A stretch of DNA of 64,000 nucleotides from Choanephora cucurbitarum (Eukaryota > Mucoromycota > Mucoromycetes > Mucorales > Choanephoraceae). Below are positions 45,819 through 59,078 of this stretch, in pieces (the stretch's first letter is position 1; every line of letters begins with the position of its first letter). A program made the position numbers and the translations under genes. The notes under the pieces are model-generated. The model saw only the letters and a list, made by a program, of their open reading frames with translations, was not told the origin of the DNA and searched no databases. Location: assembly GCA_025331435.1 (NCBI GenBank), contig JAIWNI010000102.1:36465-100464 (forward strand). The letters run 5' to 3'.

Positions 45819-48767
45819 GCTTATAAGTGAGAAAAACGAGAGATGAAGATAAAAGAAAAAGAAAAAGAAAGAGAGAGAGAAAAAAGGGAAAAAAATATTA
45901 AATTGACTTGCGTTTTATTATTATATTTTTATTATCTAGTTTGAATGATTATTTTCTGTATTATAATCTTTCTTTTTATAGTGTTTCTTTTATGGCTTCT
46001 TATTGATAGTACAAATAAGGAGAGGGGATTGATTGGATACTTCACTTTTCAAGTAACTTTTCTTTACCTTGTTTTTACTTGTTCTTTGTTTGTAAAAAAA
46101 AAAGTTATAAGCGGCGGAGATGGAATCTTTTCGACATCACACACTTGCCTAATTTGCTCGTTTTTGCTTACCTGTTGTAACAAGGCCATGCTTTTCTACC
46201 AATAGAAAATAAGATGGCATTGGCGCGATTTTAAAATAGGTTAGCACACTTGAAAGGAAATTGACGTATTACCATTTTATTGATATTGCTCATTGTCAAG
46301 GTAATGGTTGTTAACCGAACTGATCTATGTCATTGGACAATGCTATACATTAAATTAAATACACTATTGGCTCCCTTAAGCCACTGCTTAAAACAATAAT
46401 TCTCCTTGTTTAGGAGCACTGACTCATCTTTCTCTTTTTGCTAAGGCATTGTCTGAAGGGGTTTGAATGATGACTTGCTTTAGATGGAAAATAACCTATA
46501 GAACATCAAAAGAAGAAACAGACATGTCATTCTATAGGGCTTTAAGAGAGAAAAAGAAAAAGTAGGATATGAAAAGACGAAAACAAAGAGAAATTGCATA
46601 CGCTGTTGAATACAACAAATTTGATCTCCAAGAACATGTTTTGCAAGCTTATTTTATTTGTAAAGTGCCTTGAACATATCCATCTAAGCTTGTTTCTTAG
46701 TAATTTGAGGCACAGAAGTGATGCATGTACAAATAAGGAAATTCATGCAAATCAATATTCTTTTGTCTCTTGGAAGATTTTGCTACTGATAATTCGAAAA
46801 ACAAACTGAGTATACCCATGATAGATGGCGCCTCTCAAAGGGTTTCTTTTTCTTAGAGGCTTCTTTTGGTTCTGTGGTCACAATATCTAAATGGCATGAA
46901 TGGCTCTTGAATGATTGAAACAGCAACATTAAAGAGGTGGAATTCTTTTGTTTGCCAACTCTTTTTTTTTTGCACAGACAATATGTCTTGACTTGAATCT
47001 TATATGTGTGGGCATCTACGAACACCTATTATGTATATGTCCGAGCTACTGTTGAGCCAAAACAATTACTTCCGTATATTTCGTTCAATCATTACTAGTC
47101 TGCTTACCTTATTTACTTTATACAAGTAGTAATGAGTTTGAACATAGTATCTGACTATAGTTGTGTCTATTTCTACTCTACCTGTCTGGCTTGAACTCTA
47201 ATTTTTTTTATAAAAAGTTGACTAACCATGTGCCAAACTTATATATAATGATCCGAATAGTCATCTCAAATGACAGCAGATTATTCTACTTTTGAGTCCA
47301 ATTTATAATAAATACAATCTATATGTGAACTAGGAGTTTCGTTTTTCTTTAACCTTTAATACTGGTTTACTAGTCGTTCTCTACAAGCTATTGTCACTAA
47401 TATTGTTTAGAGCTATTTTGTTTCACAATCTTTTGCACTGGAATGGTAAACGTCTTGCTGCTGACTAACAAAACTGAATTGTCACCAGATAAACTAGAGT
47501 GAAGTAAGCATTACTAGAGATCAGTTGCAACTTATTGCTTGAAATGTAGCATAGCTAAAACTCTTTCACTACATTCAATAAAGAAATTCCCCAAGTAAGA
47601 TATCTTTTGAATCAGTTCATAGCAGTATAGCAGTAATAACAACTTGAACATCAACTGTCGTCCCCTAAACCAAAAATTGCTCCTTAAGCTGATATGGAAT
47701 TATACAAACTCTCCCTCCTGCCTTTACCTCTTTTCAATCGAAGACAGTGCTTGACGTATGCAATCATTGTAAGATCCTTTTGGCATGTTTCAGTCTTCAA
47801 CTGCTCACCAACAAATGCTAGCAAAAGACTTGCTTTCACCTTTAAAAACCTTTTGCAATAGTACTCCTAAAAAAATGTAGACTCGTTTTTCAGATACAAA
47901 TGACTATAACAAAGAAACTGGATAGATATGGCAAAAAATCATGTAGGAAAGCTATGTAGCGGGCATTAAGCCTTGAATGTTTAAAATAAATAACATAGAT
48001 GTAAACAAGAAATAGAGAGACGAAGAGACAATAATATACGAAATTATGTATGTACAGTCAGTACAATCACATACCTTCTAGATATCTGATTTATATAAAC
48101 CAGAACAAGCAAAACAAGTCACTACATGTAGGCGGAAGAGATTCAAGAATACCTATTGCCATCAGTTGAGCTTTTGTACCGTAAGCCAATATCTATTTTT
48201 CAAAAATGCAATTTTTGATTTGGCTAAAAGAGAAAGATACAGCCATTTGATTCCTTTGCTCTAACTGTTCATATTTCAAAGCTGGACACTTTTAGTTTAG
48301 GCGAATTGCGAAACTTTACTGGCCTGATGTATATGTGTATCAAATGATGTCAAACGGTGAATGCGATTTCGGAGTTGGCCTCGTGTACCAAGATGGAAGT
48401 GACACACACACATAAAAAAACAATTGCATCTCGATGTAACGCGTGTGGCAAAATAAATTACAGTCTGTCTAAAAAGCCAAACTATTTTTTTGTAACCTTT
48501 GTTGTTTCTTTTTTCTTCTTTTCGGCGCCATTATTATTTTATTTGGTCTTGAGTCTATTGAAGTATAGGCAACAATTCTAGGGCTATATAGTACAATAAG
48601 TTCCATTTTATGCATCAGCTTGATATCAGTCTGGATAGTATAGGTTATATATGCTCCCGACAATTGCTTGAGTTTCATCCCAATCAACCATTACCTACCG
48701 CTTTAGAGTCTGTGGTAAATAAACAAACACCAATATTCATATCTTGTCATAAACATGTACAAAATAA
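45819..48767. other. Long intergenic region, no gene seen
   Basis: About 2.9 kb without a supported gene. The left end is the MYND gene promoter, with GA-rich runs near 45860-45890. Short frames (45945-46205, 46594-46809, 48357-48581) have no family features. No repeats of note apart from short homopolymers. Confidence 0.45.
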
Positions 48768-51700
48768 ATGAAAACGATGCTCATTTTTGCTGCGAAAAAA
48801 TTAAAAAAAAAGTGCCATTACTATGATATTTTAGTCCAAGATTCATCTTTGACTGGAAGTGATACTAGTTCAGGTACATGCATAAAGACATACGTTTCGC
48901 TAATATTTCTAAACCTTATTTTTATTTGCTTTTTGGAATCCCAGCAGTATTTAGCGATTTTGAGGACATTATTACTTCCTCAGAACCATCTACATCACTT
49001 TATCATCATGACAATACATTATTGGCTGAAAAAAGGCAATTTATAAAGGTAATGTTATTGTTTTTTTTTTCTTTGTAACTGACTAATTAAAAAAAAAAAG
49101 AATAATGAGAGAAGAAATGGTTTAGTTGAAGAGTTTATGCATACTGAGATTAGCTATCTGAACAGTCTGAAAACTTTCAAGAGCGTATGTTCAACAATTT
49201 GAATTTATTTTGAAATATCATGCATTAATGCCATTTTTTATTGTAGTGCATTGTTGATCCGTTGCGACAAGGCTCAAAGGATAAAGATCAAGCTATCCTT
49301 GGACAGTATGAATGCACCAACATCTTCATGAATATCGATGAACTTATCCAAGTTTCAGAGAATCTTTGTCAGAACTTACTGCAATTTGATCCAGAAACAC
49401 GAAATCTAGGTGATTTGCTTCTTTCACATGTAGAGTAAATTACTTTGAAGCTTGCTATAGCTTATTACTAACCAAGCTAAAACAGATGAACAATCTTGGC
49501 TGTTATAACAGATATCTGCTGGGTGTACATAATGCTCGTATTTTGAATGAGAAACAGATGAAGAATCCACGATATGCCAATTTCTTACGAGTAAGTAATT
49601 TGCTTTTTTCTTTCTTAATCTGTTATAGTTTCTGAAATGATACAAAGCATGCAAGTAGTTATTCAAAGGATGGCAACCAGACAGTCTATGATTATCTGGT
49701 TTTGCCAGGTCAGCGAATAGGGAGATACACAATGATGCTAAAAGGTTAGCCGATGACATACGGTAAAGAGATGTATTCTGACATTTATTTTTAGAGTTGA
49801 TAAAGCATACAACCGACCAACATATTGAAATGCCTGGTTTATCCGCCGCCCTCTCAAAAGTAGAGGAAGTTGCTAATATGAGAGAGAATGTAGAAGGCGA
49901 ACTAATGAAAGTCTTTCACTCATTGCTTCAGTATATTCAATATTGCCCTGTAACGTATCTTTCTCTCTCTATTTTTTTTGTTTAATGTACATGTAACGTT
50001 TCCGTGTATTCTTACTAGAGTTGTAATTAGGAATCTTTGATGAGCTATCAGCGCCGATTATTATACTACCTTGATATTGCCGAAATCGACTCGATCAGCC
50101 TAAAGCCGATACGACCGATGACCATTTTTCTCTTTTCCGACAAACTGATGATTGCCAAAAGACCCTCCTATGATATGGACGGACTCGAACTATGTGGACT
50201 TGGACAAAGGATGAGCGGTAAACAAAAAGAGTTTTACTTAAGTTCCCACTATGATTGTGGTAAACTAAAGTTTGTTGGCTGGGCTCATTTGTCTGAATTG
50301 AACATATACCATGATCCGTCAGGTAATTGTATCACAATGACACAAGAACTGAATCGGCAAACGTTAACTTTTTGATTTCAGATGTTTTGCATACTTTGAC
50401 CTTGGCCTACAACAATTATTCAAACCTGTTTATCACTTCACCTGATACTGACGAAACGACTCAAAAATCCTTGGAAGCTTATTTCCATCATGATCAGCAA
50501 CAGCACTTTTTCTCACTCAGTTTGAGTGGCGGCAATATACATAATAAGGCTTACTTTGAAAACTTAAGCAGCATTAAATCAGATTTTATTTATCAGTTTG
50601 GAAAGTCTAAACAAGAAATCAAGCATAATGGTATATATAGAGAGAGAGAAACAAGGGGAAAAAGCACAAGCATTAAGCTACTAACATCCTTATAATAGAT
50701 GATCTTATCAAGTCGATCCATTGTGAATGGAATAACCATCATTTCTTCGGTAGTGTTTATCCTGCATCGGAATATCATAAAATTGTAAACAAGGTAAATG
50801 AATGAAAGACTGAAATAATTAGGTGATATTGTAACCTGTTTTACTTTCTTTTTCTAATCTCACTATATACGTACGACTTTAGAGTGATATTGCCCTTTTC
50901 TTTATTGAAGAACGGTCGAAGATCGACATAAAATCAGTTCTTAGCCGTTGCTTTATGGCACCAAATATCGTAGGGTTTGTCTTGCCTAAACAAAACAGCG
51001 AAGGTGTTCAATTTCATTTCTCTATGCGAAGTAAATGTGCGTTAGGAAAGACAAATGGCGACGAACTATCAACAACAGTGTTTTCTAAAGAAGATATCGA
51101 ATCTGCTCGACACCAGCTGCTTGGAAACTGTGAGTAATCCCAACGACATGAAACAAATATAGCTTGTAGCTGTCAGACACTAATTACGATACTTATAGTG
51201 CTTGCTTGTGATCGCGATTTGTTGAAGTCTGCGTATATGGCTACTGCAAACTCACAAGTATCGTTGCCTACTTCAAATTCGACTCATAGCAGTGCTGGTA
51301 GTAACCATAGTCGATTCTCATTAGTCAAAAAAGACTTGATACGAAAAACAAGCAAAACGACCTTCAAAAACTTCTTTGCTCTAACTGGACAAGCACATAA
51401 GCCTAGGCAAAATGATGCTAAATCAAAAGCAAGTCAAGGTTCATTTACCGGTTCCTCATCTTCCACTTCCCCAAGCCAGAGCTCAATACTGGATGATACC
51501 GGAAAGCTGAGCACTAGTTCGACTGGGTGCAGTGAGTACCATGTCAACCTAGAGGCGTCAAGCGATCTGTCCCTGACTGGACAGTCTAGCGAGAAAAATT
51601 CCTTGAGGTCGCAACGGAGCTTTGGGTCGAGAACAACTTCTTCTAAAACTGATCACAGAGATGAAAAGCTGCTATCGCAATTCCAATTATCGCTACACCG

Positions 51701-52986
51701 GTTTGCTTCAGCTCAATCTGATGCCACAAATGCAAGTCAGCTTGATGTAAGACATGCAGAATCTGAACAGAGAAACAAGTTGACTGATTACAATACTATT
51801 ATAGACAAGTTCCCAATCCTCAAAAGCTCAGTCTATTGAGACCGAGGTAAGCAATCTTATATTCTTCTCATTGAGGAGCAGCACATAAATATCTGATACC
51901 ATAATCTAGCTGATCGCTGCATCTGCAGAAGGCAAAACAGAAGATAATAAGAGCACGTTGCATAAAGACAGCCTTACTAGGTTAGATTCTATGTTAACTA
52001 AAAGATCGAAAATGCCCCTCATTTTCCATGAATCGACGCTTTCCATGAGCGAGAATGAGAGCGACTTCTCCACACTCGATAGTCGACACAATTCTACTTT
52101 GTCTACTGTCAATAATGATTACTCGCATCCATATGCTCGCAATCTATCAGAACATTCGTCTTTACCAAGAAGAGTAAGACCTTAAATGTTGTTTTAATTC
52201 TGCTTCTTCAGAACTTACCTTTTTTTTTATATAGTTAATTGAATCATTACCTGCTCGACCTGTATCAGATGTGATTATCCCTATTGCTCCCGCCATAAAT
52301 GGCTCAGGGTTTTATGCTAATGACTCTTACTTTCACCATCGGCCATCTTATGACACTAATATTTACATGGAATTGGAAGCCAAACAAAAAGCAGTTCGAT
52401 ACCTCAACTCACAATTAGAAAAGGTTAGAAAAGCAAAACAGGGCATCGGTTCATTTACATGTCATTTAACAAGCATATGGTTACATTTTTTTTTCTCCCT
52501 AGAGAGATATTGAAATCGAACATCTAAAAGCCGATCTTAAGGACACCATCTCTATACTTGGGTCTGTCTGCGATGTAGGTTTAGAATTTCATGTATTGAC
52601 AGGATGGACTAATTTTTTTCTTTGAAGAAATTTAATCTTGAATTAGATGCTTTGGCTAACATGTACAAGGATCAGAATATGGATCAAATAAAGCTCCAAT
52701 TGCATTCAGCATTACAGGAGAGAAATGAATATCATTTGAAAACAATGCAAGTATCACACTTGGCTATTAAGTATTTTGTTATTTACACAACCTATATTTT
52801 AGTGAACTTGAAGCCAAGCTTAATCGCCTTTCGCTGGCTACTACAAAGCCACGTTCTGACAGCAATCGCTCTTCTCGACAACAAAAAGAAAAACAAAGCT
52901 TAAATAAGCCAAGACGCCCTTCACATCCAGCGCTGATCAATAAAACTATTGCAAAGAGCACTACCACGACAGCCACTACACTTTGA
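48768..52986 (+). CDS. Dbl-type Rho guanine nucleotide exchange factor
   Basis: Many exons. Exon 1 is 48768-48873 and exon 2 is 48945-49048. A DH domain starts with ERRNGLVEEFMHTEISYLNSL and continues with QYECTNIFMNIDELIQVSEN. It contains the CR3 signature LVLPGQRIGRYTMMLKELIK (about 49695-49805), which contacts the GTPase. A PH-like region follows (KPIRPMTIFLFSDKLMIAKR, near 50100-50160), then a long Ser-rich, poorly conserved middle (51200-52190) and a short coiled coil (52380-52900) ending in TGA at 52986. It should activate a Rho/Cdc42-type GTPase in polarity or cytoskeleton. The ligand GTPase is unknown. The first ATG (48768) is in phase but the true 5' end is uncertain. Confidence 0.8.
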
Positions 52987-53229
52987 TTAGAATCCGTAAA
53001 GAAACAACAAACTAGGACATATACCCCTTTTACCAATTATACACATGTTTCGCTCTTCTTCCCAAACACAATCCAATCCTTTCACCTTCGTTTCTTTCCT
53101 TTTTTTTTTTTTGCAAAGACAATATAAGCCAAAAAAAAAGTTAAAAACCAATGTCTTTTAATGCCATGATGCAAAAGAAAGAGTAGTCATTCAAATAAAG
53201 CATTTAAAGCATGGCGGTTTTCTTCCGAT

Positions 53230-56200
53230 TTATACTCTTCGGTTCCTTCTTGCACTTGCTGACAATCTAGCAGATGCGTTGTTATGACCTGCGTTTAAAC
53301 TGTTGCCCCCACCTCCTAGATTGGTGCTGCCACCACTATAGTTTGGGTTTGATAGAGATGAGTTGTTATTCACTGTTCCACTACTACTGCTGAGGCTATC
53401 ATTGCTATTGTTTGATGCATTTGAATAATGACCTGAAGTAGGTGAGAGCCCTAAACTGGCCATGCCATGCCGGATGCCTCCTCCACCCACGATGAGATTG
53501 TTGTTTATTGTTGAACTGATTCCTAATCCTTTGTTTTCCTGGCTAAAAATTTGGTTGGGTGATCCTTCTGCACCATTACCACCATAAAGCGTTCGAGGTC
53601 TCCTTGAGCGTGAAGCACTGTTTATGGCTGAAGTGCGAGATGTGCTTTGTAATACTATGCATGTATATATATATGTATTTAAGTTTCCAGTCGAGACGCA
53701 ATATATCCAGTACACAACTCCCTTTTACCTTGCTTTCTTTGCTTTTCATGTCTGGCCTGCACGGATTTGAAATGAGTCAATAAGTCTTGATATTTAATAG
53801 TACTGATTTCTTCTGCTTTTGTCTTGCCTAATTGCTTTCGATCAGATGATGTTGTCGTAGAAGAAGCAATAGGGCTAAACAATTGAAAGAAAAAGAGCGG
53901 TTAGCTATCTACTATATAATTGTAGGATAGATTGGTTATAAAGACATCTAACCTTTTGGGCAAGACGTGTAAAAATCCTAACGAAGAGACACTGTTGAGT
54001 CTATTCCTTAATGTCGAGAATGCGGATGATTGTGGTAGTAGCATTAAGATACCATATAGGCACTTGAATAAATATGGGTATTTTCCAGGTTCAAGTAATT
54101 GCAAACGAAGATCTACAGAACATGTTAAAACTAATCTATCCATCTAACCTCTTTGTTTTTTTTATCACGTACAAGTAAAAACTGGTGACTCTAACAACTG
54201 AACTAATTTGTCAATTTGAATCAGCATGTTGACTGTAATCTCTAATTCAGCACTTGATAGGTGATGTCAGTGAACAAATGCATTTTGCTGTATCTCTTCA
54301 CTTACAATATCTGAAGCATGTTAGCAGCATGCTCGTATACTTGAGATAATAAGCACAAGGAGAGAGCAGACACTGCATTATGACACCATGAACGATACAA
54401 GGTGTTGAACAATCGTTGATTGTCTTTCAGTTCTAGGTTACGCAATCGTTTTCTCAAATCAGACAATTCAGAGGAAGTAACCAGGATGATGTTCAGATTT
54501 TGGATCATGATACTAGCAAACTCCAGGTCTTCATCTTGCTCTAATATATCAGCAATAGCACAATAGATACGCTCAGGATCAAGGCTCATACACAATTGAC
54601 GGATAATCAAGCTACCACGTGTCTCCAAGAGACGCCTATCTGTGCTAAACAAAGAGAGCAGAGATACAATGAAGCTGCGAAAGTATTCATGATCTGAATG
54701 AGATGAGATTTGCGCCAACAATTGCAAGTCGCGACGTACTACTTCTTCTGACGAGTCGGATAGTGTCTTTAATAGCGCTGGAAAGGTGCCATCATCAGAA
54801 GCAAGAATTTTGTTGGGTGCTTTCTTATGAAGCATAAGTAACCAATCCAGACTTGCTACTCTAGTTTCTTCATGCTGATTCAAAAACTGAAGGCGCAAGT
54901 TTGCTACTGTTGCTTGGTAATCAAAGGGATCTGCGTTTCCGTCTACTTGATTCATTAGGGCCGATTTGTTTTTCTTTTGCTGAAGTTGAATTCCACCTGA
55001 AGGATCACTTTTGCTTGTGGTTGGCTCAGGTTGATGCACTGGTGTCTCGAGCACAAGTTTTTGAAGATTGTGGTTCATCTCAAGTGCAATTATACGTATT
55101 CCAGCTACAGGATGAGCTAGTGAAGGTAAAACTGCTTTTATGATCTCGGGTGTAAACTTGATAATCACATCCTTGGCAATCTCAATAAATGCATTAATCC
55201 ATAGCAAGGCTGTCTTCTGAATGTCTTCTTCTGCTGAAGAAAGATGTGGTACCAAAATCTCGACAATTCGACTATATTGAACAATCACGCCCTGACCTGG
55301 TACATAAGTTCCTTTACCATGTCCATCATTTTCCGTATCCGGTGTTTCTGGTTGATCCACAGGATTCTCCTCCCCTGTCTCCGGCTCTTGGTCAGTAGCC
55401 ACAGCTTCTGATAAACTCTCCTTGTCCTCTTCTTTTGTCCCAGTCTGGCTCACTCGTTTTCTTTGGTCCTCCCCTCGTTGAATTTGTAATGAACGTGCTG
55501 CTGCAGCCTCTTTAATTTCACTCAAGAAATCCTGCAAGAGTCCATTAGTGGCAACTCGAACATCTTCACTAGCATCGTTTAGGCAACGGATCAATCCATC
55601 CAGAAACTCGGGCAAAAATGAAATTAATTCGAGATCTGGAATAGAATCCAAAACGCACATCCAAGAGACCAAGAACTGCCTTGCTGCTGAATTACGTACG
55701 TAAATACGTTGGCTGAGAAGGGGTATAAATCGAGGCAAAGAAAAGGCTGTGTTTCTAGGTAAAGAGGATGGTGTCGGCAGCTCATCACCGCCTTCTTCTA
55801 CTGAATTGTAAGGCTCACTATAAGGTGATACATATGTAGTAGATAGCTCAGATACAATATCTTTGATAAGACGATCAAGCAATTCAGCACCATTCTTTAC
55901 ACTGATTTCGGAATCGGCTGAAAGCTATATGAAACAAAAGAAAGCGATCAACTATTTTGTTGGATAATAGCAAATCATAAAAAAGAAAAAGAACTATTTG
56001 TGCTTACTTTGCATAGTGCGTCGAAGACACTATTGAAATACCGCAAAACTTCGCCTTTAGCTACTTTGGCGATATTATACATACTTTCACATGCATAATA
56101 TCGCACTTTCTGATCTTGATTGCTAAAGCAAGACAAAATAGGTGGTACTATAATATCAAGGTACTGAGAAACGCCCTGATATACATAAGACAACGTTATA

Positions 56201-56543
56201 AATAAACACGCAATACATAGATGACTGAGAACTTACGGGGCCTAAAGCAATCGACGTAGCTGCTAACCCAATTAAGCCACCATATCGAGCATAGGGGTTA
56301 TTTGAATAGACAAACTCTTGTACTAAGGCGTCTACTATTTGAGTGATTCGCTCTTTTGAATCCTCGTTTTCACGTACAAGTCTAATGAGGCACATGTATA
56401 AGCATATAAACCTTTTTTTTTCATTTAGAAAAAGATATTACTTCAGCGTACCTTTCGATTTCTAGAGCTGCAGCTTTGCGTCTATCATAGATCTTATCGG
56501 TCAAGCCTTTTACGAGGCTTGGTGAAAATATGCTAGTTTCCAT
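53230..56543 (-). CDS. VAC14: VAC14, scaffold of the PI(3,5)P2 kinase complex
   Basis: Vac14 holds the Fab1/PIKfyve kinase and Fig4 phosphatase on vacuole/endosome membranes. The start at 56543 reads METSIFSPSLVKGLTDKIYD RRKAAALEIER split by an intron. The diagnostic NNPYARYGGLIGLAATSIAL block follows, then SQYLDIIVPPILSCFSNQD and VRYYACESMYNIAKVAKGE. The largest exon (55882-54302) carries HEAT repeats, including RQFLVSWMCVLDSIPDLEL. The C-terminal repeats continue past 54150 (RLQLLEPGKYPYLFKCLYGI) to a conserved LPKR end. After a further intron a low-complexity tail rich in Ser, Asn and Gly ends at 53230. That tail (about 150 residues) is longer than in yeast. Confidence 0.9.
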
Positions 56544-56959
56544 TCCTTTGGCTGTCTTGCTCAAGCAGTATTGTATCTAACAAAAAAAAGAGAGAGAGGG
56601 GAGAGAAAAAAGGAAAGTTTACGTTTGGCGGTTATTCAATTAAATTTCGATAAAAAAAAAAGGGCCATATGCATAAAAGTGCAACCAAACTTATAAGAAG
56701 CAGCTCTTTTGTGAGTATATATGAGCCTTGTTACAACATTGACTTAAATCACTGTGGATCAATTAGCGGTATCTCTGTATTGCTTCTTTCTCAAATAGTC
56801 TCTGAAATAAAGAGAGCTTGACAATAAGAGATACTAACTTTCCACTCTTTTTGCTTTAAATAAATGTATGCAAAGCAAACCTCCCCATTATCTATCATAT
56901 ATGACACAGTTCGGGTTTTTGCTATATTATTTGTCGATTAATACAGAAAAATTATTTAT
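56544..56959. other. Spacer upstream of VAC14
   Basis: About 400 bp. It holds the VAC14 promoter on the minus strand and the 3' end of the NmrA-type gene. No feature recognised beyond A- and GA-rich tracts near 56580-56660. Confidence 0.4.
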
Positions 56960-57844
56960 TTACTTGATTAGATGCTTGTTTTCAGTTAAATAGTGTTCCA
57001 ATGTCTCTGGCTTTTTGCCTGTCAAGATTTCGATGCATGCGGACACTCTCTGCTTATCACTACCTACTAGATTGTCTACCATATCCAATGCAATAGGTGA
57101 TGGTACATGATGCTCAACCATGATGCGATAGCGTTCAACAGGTGTCACTTGTTTATAAGAAATTTCACGACCGAGAATACGCGAGAAGATAGCAGCCTGT
57201 TCATTTGGAGTCACAACATCACTATGTAAACCATAGACAGCATCTCCGTGCTTATCGACATCGTCTTGTAAGATAACAGCAGCAACAGCACCAATATCGT
57301 TAGGAGAAATCCATGATTGAGGTTGATCAGCAGGAATATCATCGTATATGAACCCTTGCGTAGCTACGTTAGACATCCATAAGAGATTAGACATGAAGAC
57401 ACCTGGACGCAAAGCAACGAGTTTGCCACGATTAGGGATATTAAGCACAGCCTTTTCGCCAAGATAATGATGTTGACCGAGGAAAGAGCGTCTCCAACCA
57501 TGATCGACAGTGAAAGAGGAAATATCAACAATTTGTTTGACACCAGCAGCATAAGCATATTCAGCAACCTCACGCTTGGTTTCGGAAAATCTAGCAAAAT
57601 CAGTTACAAGTAAGAACAAACGAGTGTGACCTTTGACTCCTTCTTTAAGAGGTGAAAGGTCGCTATAATCGCCTTGGACTATTTGGATAAGATCAGTCTT
57701 GGCTGTAAAAGTGGACTTGACCTTGTTAGGGTCACGGGCATAAAGAGTAACAGGTACGTTGTTGGCAATAAGGTCGTTTACAACCTTGACACCTATGTTT
57801 CCAGTACCACCGAGAATAAAAACGCGTTCAGTTGCAGTAGTCAT
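56960..57844 (-). CDS. NmrA-type NAD(P)-binding Rossmann protein
   Basis: A single exon of 294 residues from the ATG at 57844 (the frame is open four codons further). It begins with the Rossmann motif VFILGGTGNIGVKVVNDLIA, followed by VPVTLYARDP, the KTDLIQIVQGDYSDLSPLKE step, and ISSFTVDHGW. Then comes RPGVFMSNLLWMSN, and later a stretch with ISPNDIGAVAAVILQD. These are the order and spacing of NmrA/HSCARG and related NAD(P)H-sensing or reductase proteins of the atypical SDR group. I see no obvious YxxxK catalytic pair. The substrate or regulatory partner is unknown. Confidence 0.82.
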   Translation of the reverse strand: MTTATERVFILGGTGNIGVKVVNDLIANNVPVTLYARDPNKVKSTFTAKTDLIQIVQGDYSDLSPLKEGVKGHTRLFLLVTDFARFSETKREVAEYAYAAGVKQIVDISSFTVDHGWRRSFLGQHHYLGEKAVLNIPNRGKLVALRPGVFMSNLLWMSNVATQGFIYDDIPADQPQSWISPNDIGAVAAVILQDDVDKHGDAVYGLHSDVVTPNEQAAIFSRILGREISYKQVTPVERYRIMVEHHVPSPIALDMVDNLVGSDKQRVSACIEILTGKKPETLEHYLTENKHLIK

Positions 57845-57877
57845 AATATAAAGCAATAATGATTAGAAAATGAAAGT

Positions 57878-57897
57878 AAAAAAAAAAAAAAAAAAAA
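57878..57897. repeat. Poly(dA:dT) tract of 20
   Basis: A run of 20 A on the plus strand lies 34-53 bp upstream of the NmrA-type start, between it and the TATA-like box. Such tracts disfavour nucleosomes. Confidence 0.7.
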
Positions 57898-57905
57898 CTC
57901 TGACA

Positions 57906-57915
57906 CCTTTTATAT
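57906..57915 (-). promoter_or_regulatory. TATA-like box of the NmrA-type gene
   Basis: Reading the minus strand, ATATAAAAGG lies about 62-71 bp upstream of the ATG at 57844. It is close to a consensus TATA box and correctly placed for a start site in or after the T-tract. Confidence 0.5.
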
Positions 57916-59078
57916 GTTCTAATGCTAATTAAAGTTCAGAAAATTATGCACAATTCCGGATAAATTTTCTCTATCTAACCGAAAGTTAATTTTGCCTGCT
58001 ACTTTTTTTAAAGTTCGTATATAGCGCCAATAAACATAGTATATGATCGACTATATAGTAATACATTTTTTTTCTTTTCTCTACATTTGCGAAAAAAGAA
58101 TTGAATACGAATAAGTTGTGTCTTTGGTTAGCACAAGATGATTAATCAATTACTTTACATACTTTGGATACTGGCCGTATTCATCCGTTTGTAACTACTA
58201 AAAAGAAATCCAAATAAAACCATTACGAATTCAATTGCCTTATTTAAAAATTGAACTCCACAATATTGATTTCCAAGTCCATAGTCAGAAATTGACTAGC
58301 TACACTTGTTATTATTCGATATCAAATTCAAGGGAAACTTTACATTGAATTATTTATGACACTAGGCACGCAAACCTGACATGCATCTGCGAGTAAGAGC
58401 TAAAATAGTTAAACTTGATTGAATCTAGTATGTATAGCCATATTGAACTTGGAAAATCCCCAAAGAAACAGTTCCAAAGATAATGCGCCTTTGTGACTCA
58501 GCAAAGAAAAAGACTGTTATGATTCAGGTTGATTGTATGGAAGTAAAGGAGCATGTGATAAATGCACTATAAATCTGTACTTTACTATAGAGAACAGGTA
58601 ATGAAGGATCCATAAGACTCTTCTGTTGTCTCAACAGGGATTCAAAAAAGATGATCTTATTTGCATTTGATCTAAAATAGCAGCCAATGAAAGAAATCAT
58701 GCTTCTAAGCAATTGTTTGTAACCAATTGCTTAAGTAATGTTAATGACTGAATTGACTTTTGATTTTCTTAAGTAAGAACGCAGGTCAGTTGGCCTTGTA
58801 CGTTGTTGTTTATATTCGAAAAGAATTCCTTGTTCACAACAGTCGATTCACAGTTTTTGGCAACATAAATCGGCATCATTTGTTTAACTGTACTTCAGGG
58901 TAAAAATGAGGCTTGATGTATGTGACCATCGGTATTCACAGGATTGAAAGCATCAATTTACAAATAAAAGATTGAAGTTATAGTAAGCGGCTTTCTCATC
59001 ATTCAATTTTGCTTCTATAATTCTTTACTTCTCAAAATGAAATAGTGAACGCAGATGTAAGAAAAACGAAAAGATTGT
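57916..59078. other. Intergenic, one inverted repeat
   Basis: About 1.2 kb of AT-rich sequence. The only structure seen is a 10-bp perfect inverted repeat at 58706-58733. No continuation of the Nic96-like gene is present here. Confidence 0.45.
58706..58733. repeat. 10-bp inverted repeat, 8-nt loop
   Basis: TAAGCAATTG at 58706-58715 is followed after 8 nt by its reverse complement at 58724-58733. It could be a transcription-factor site, a hairpin or a remnant of an element. Confidence 0.5.

Noticed and set aside
45945..46205. Very hydrophobic 86-residue plus-strand frame
   Set aside because: Composition is explained by T-rich promoter sequence of the MYND gene, and there is no conserved pattern.
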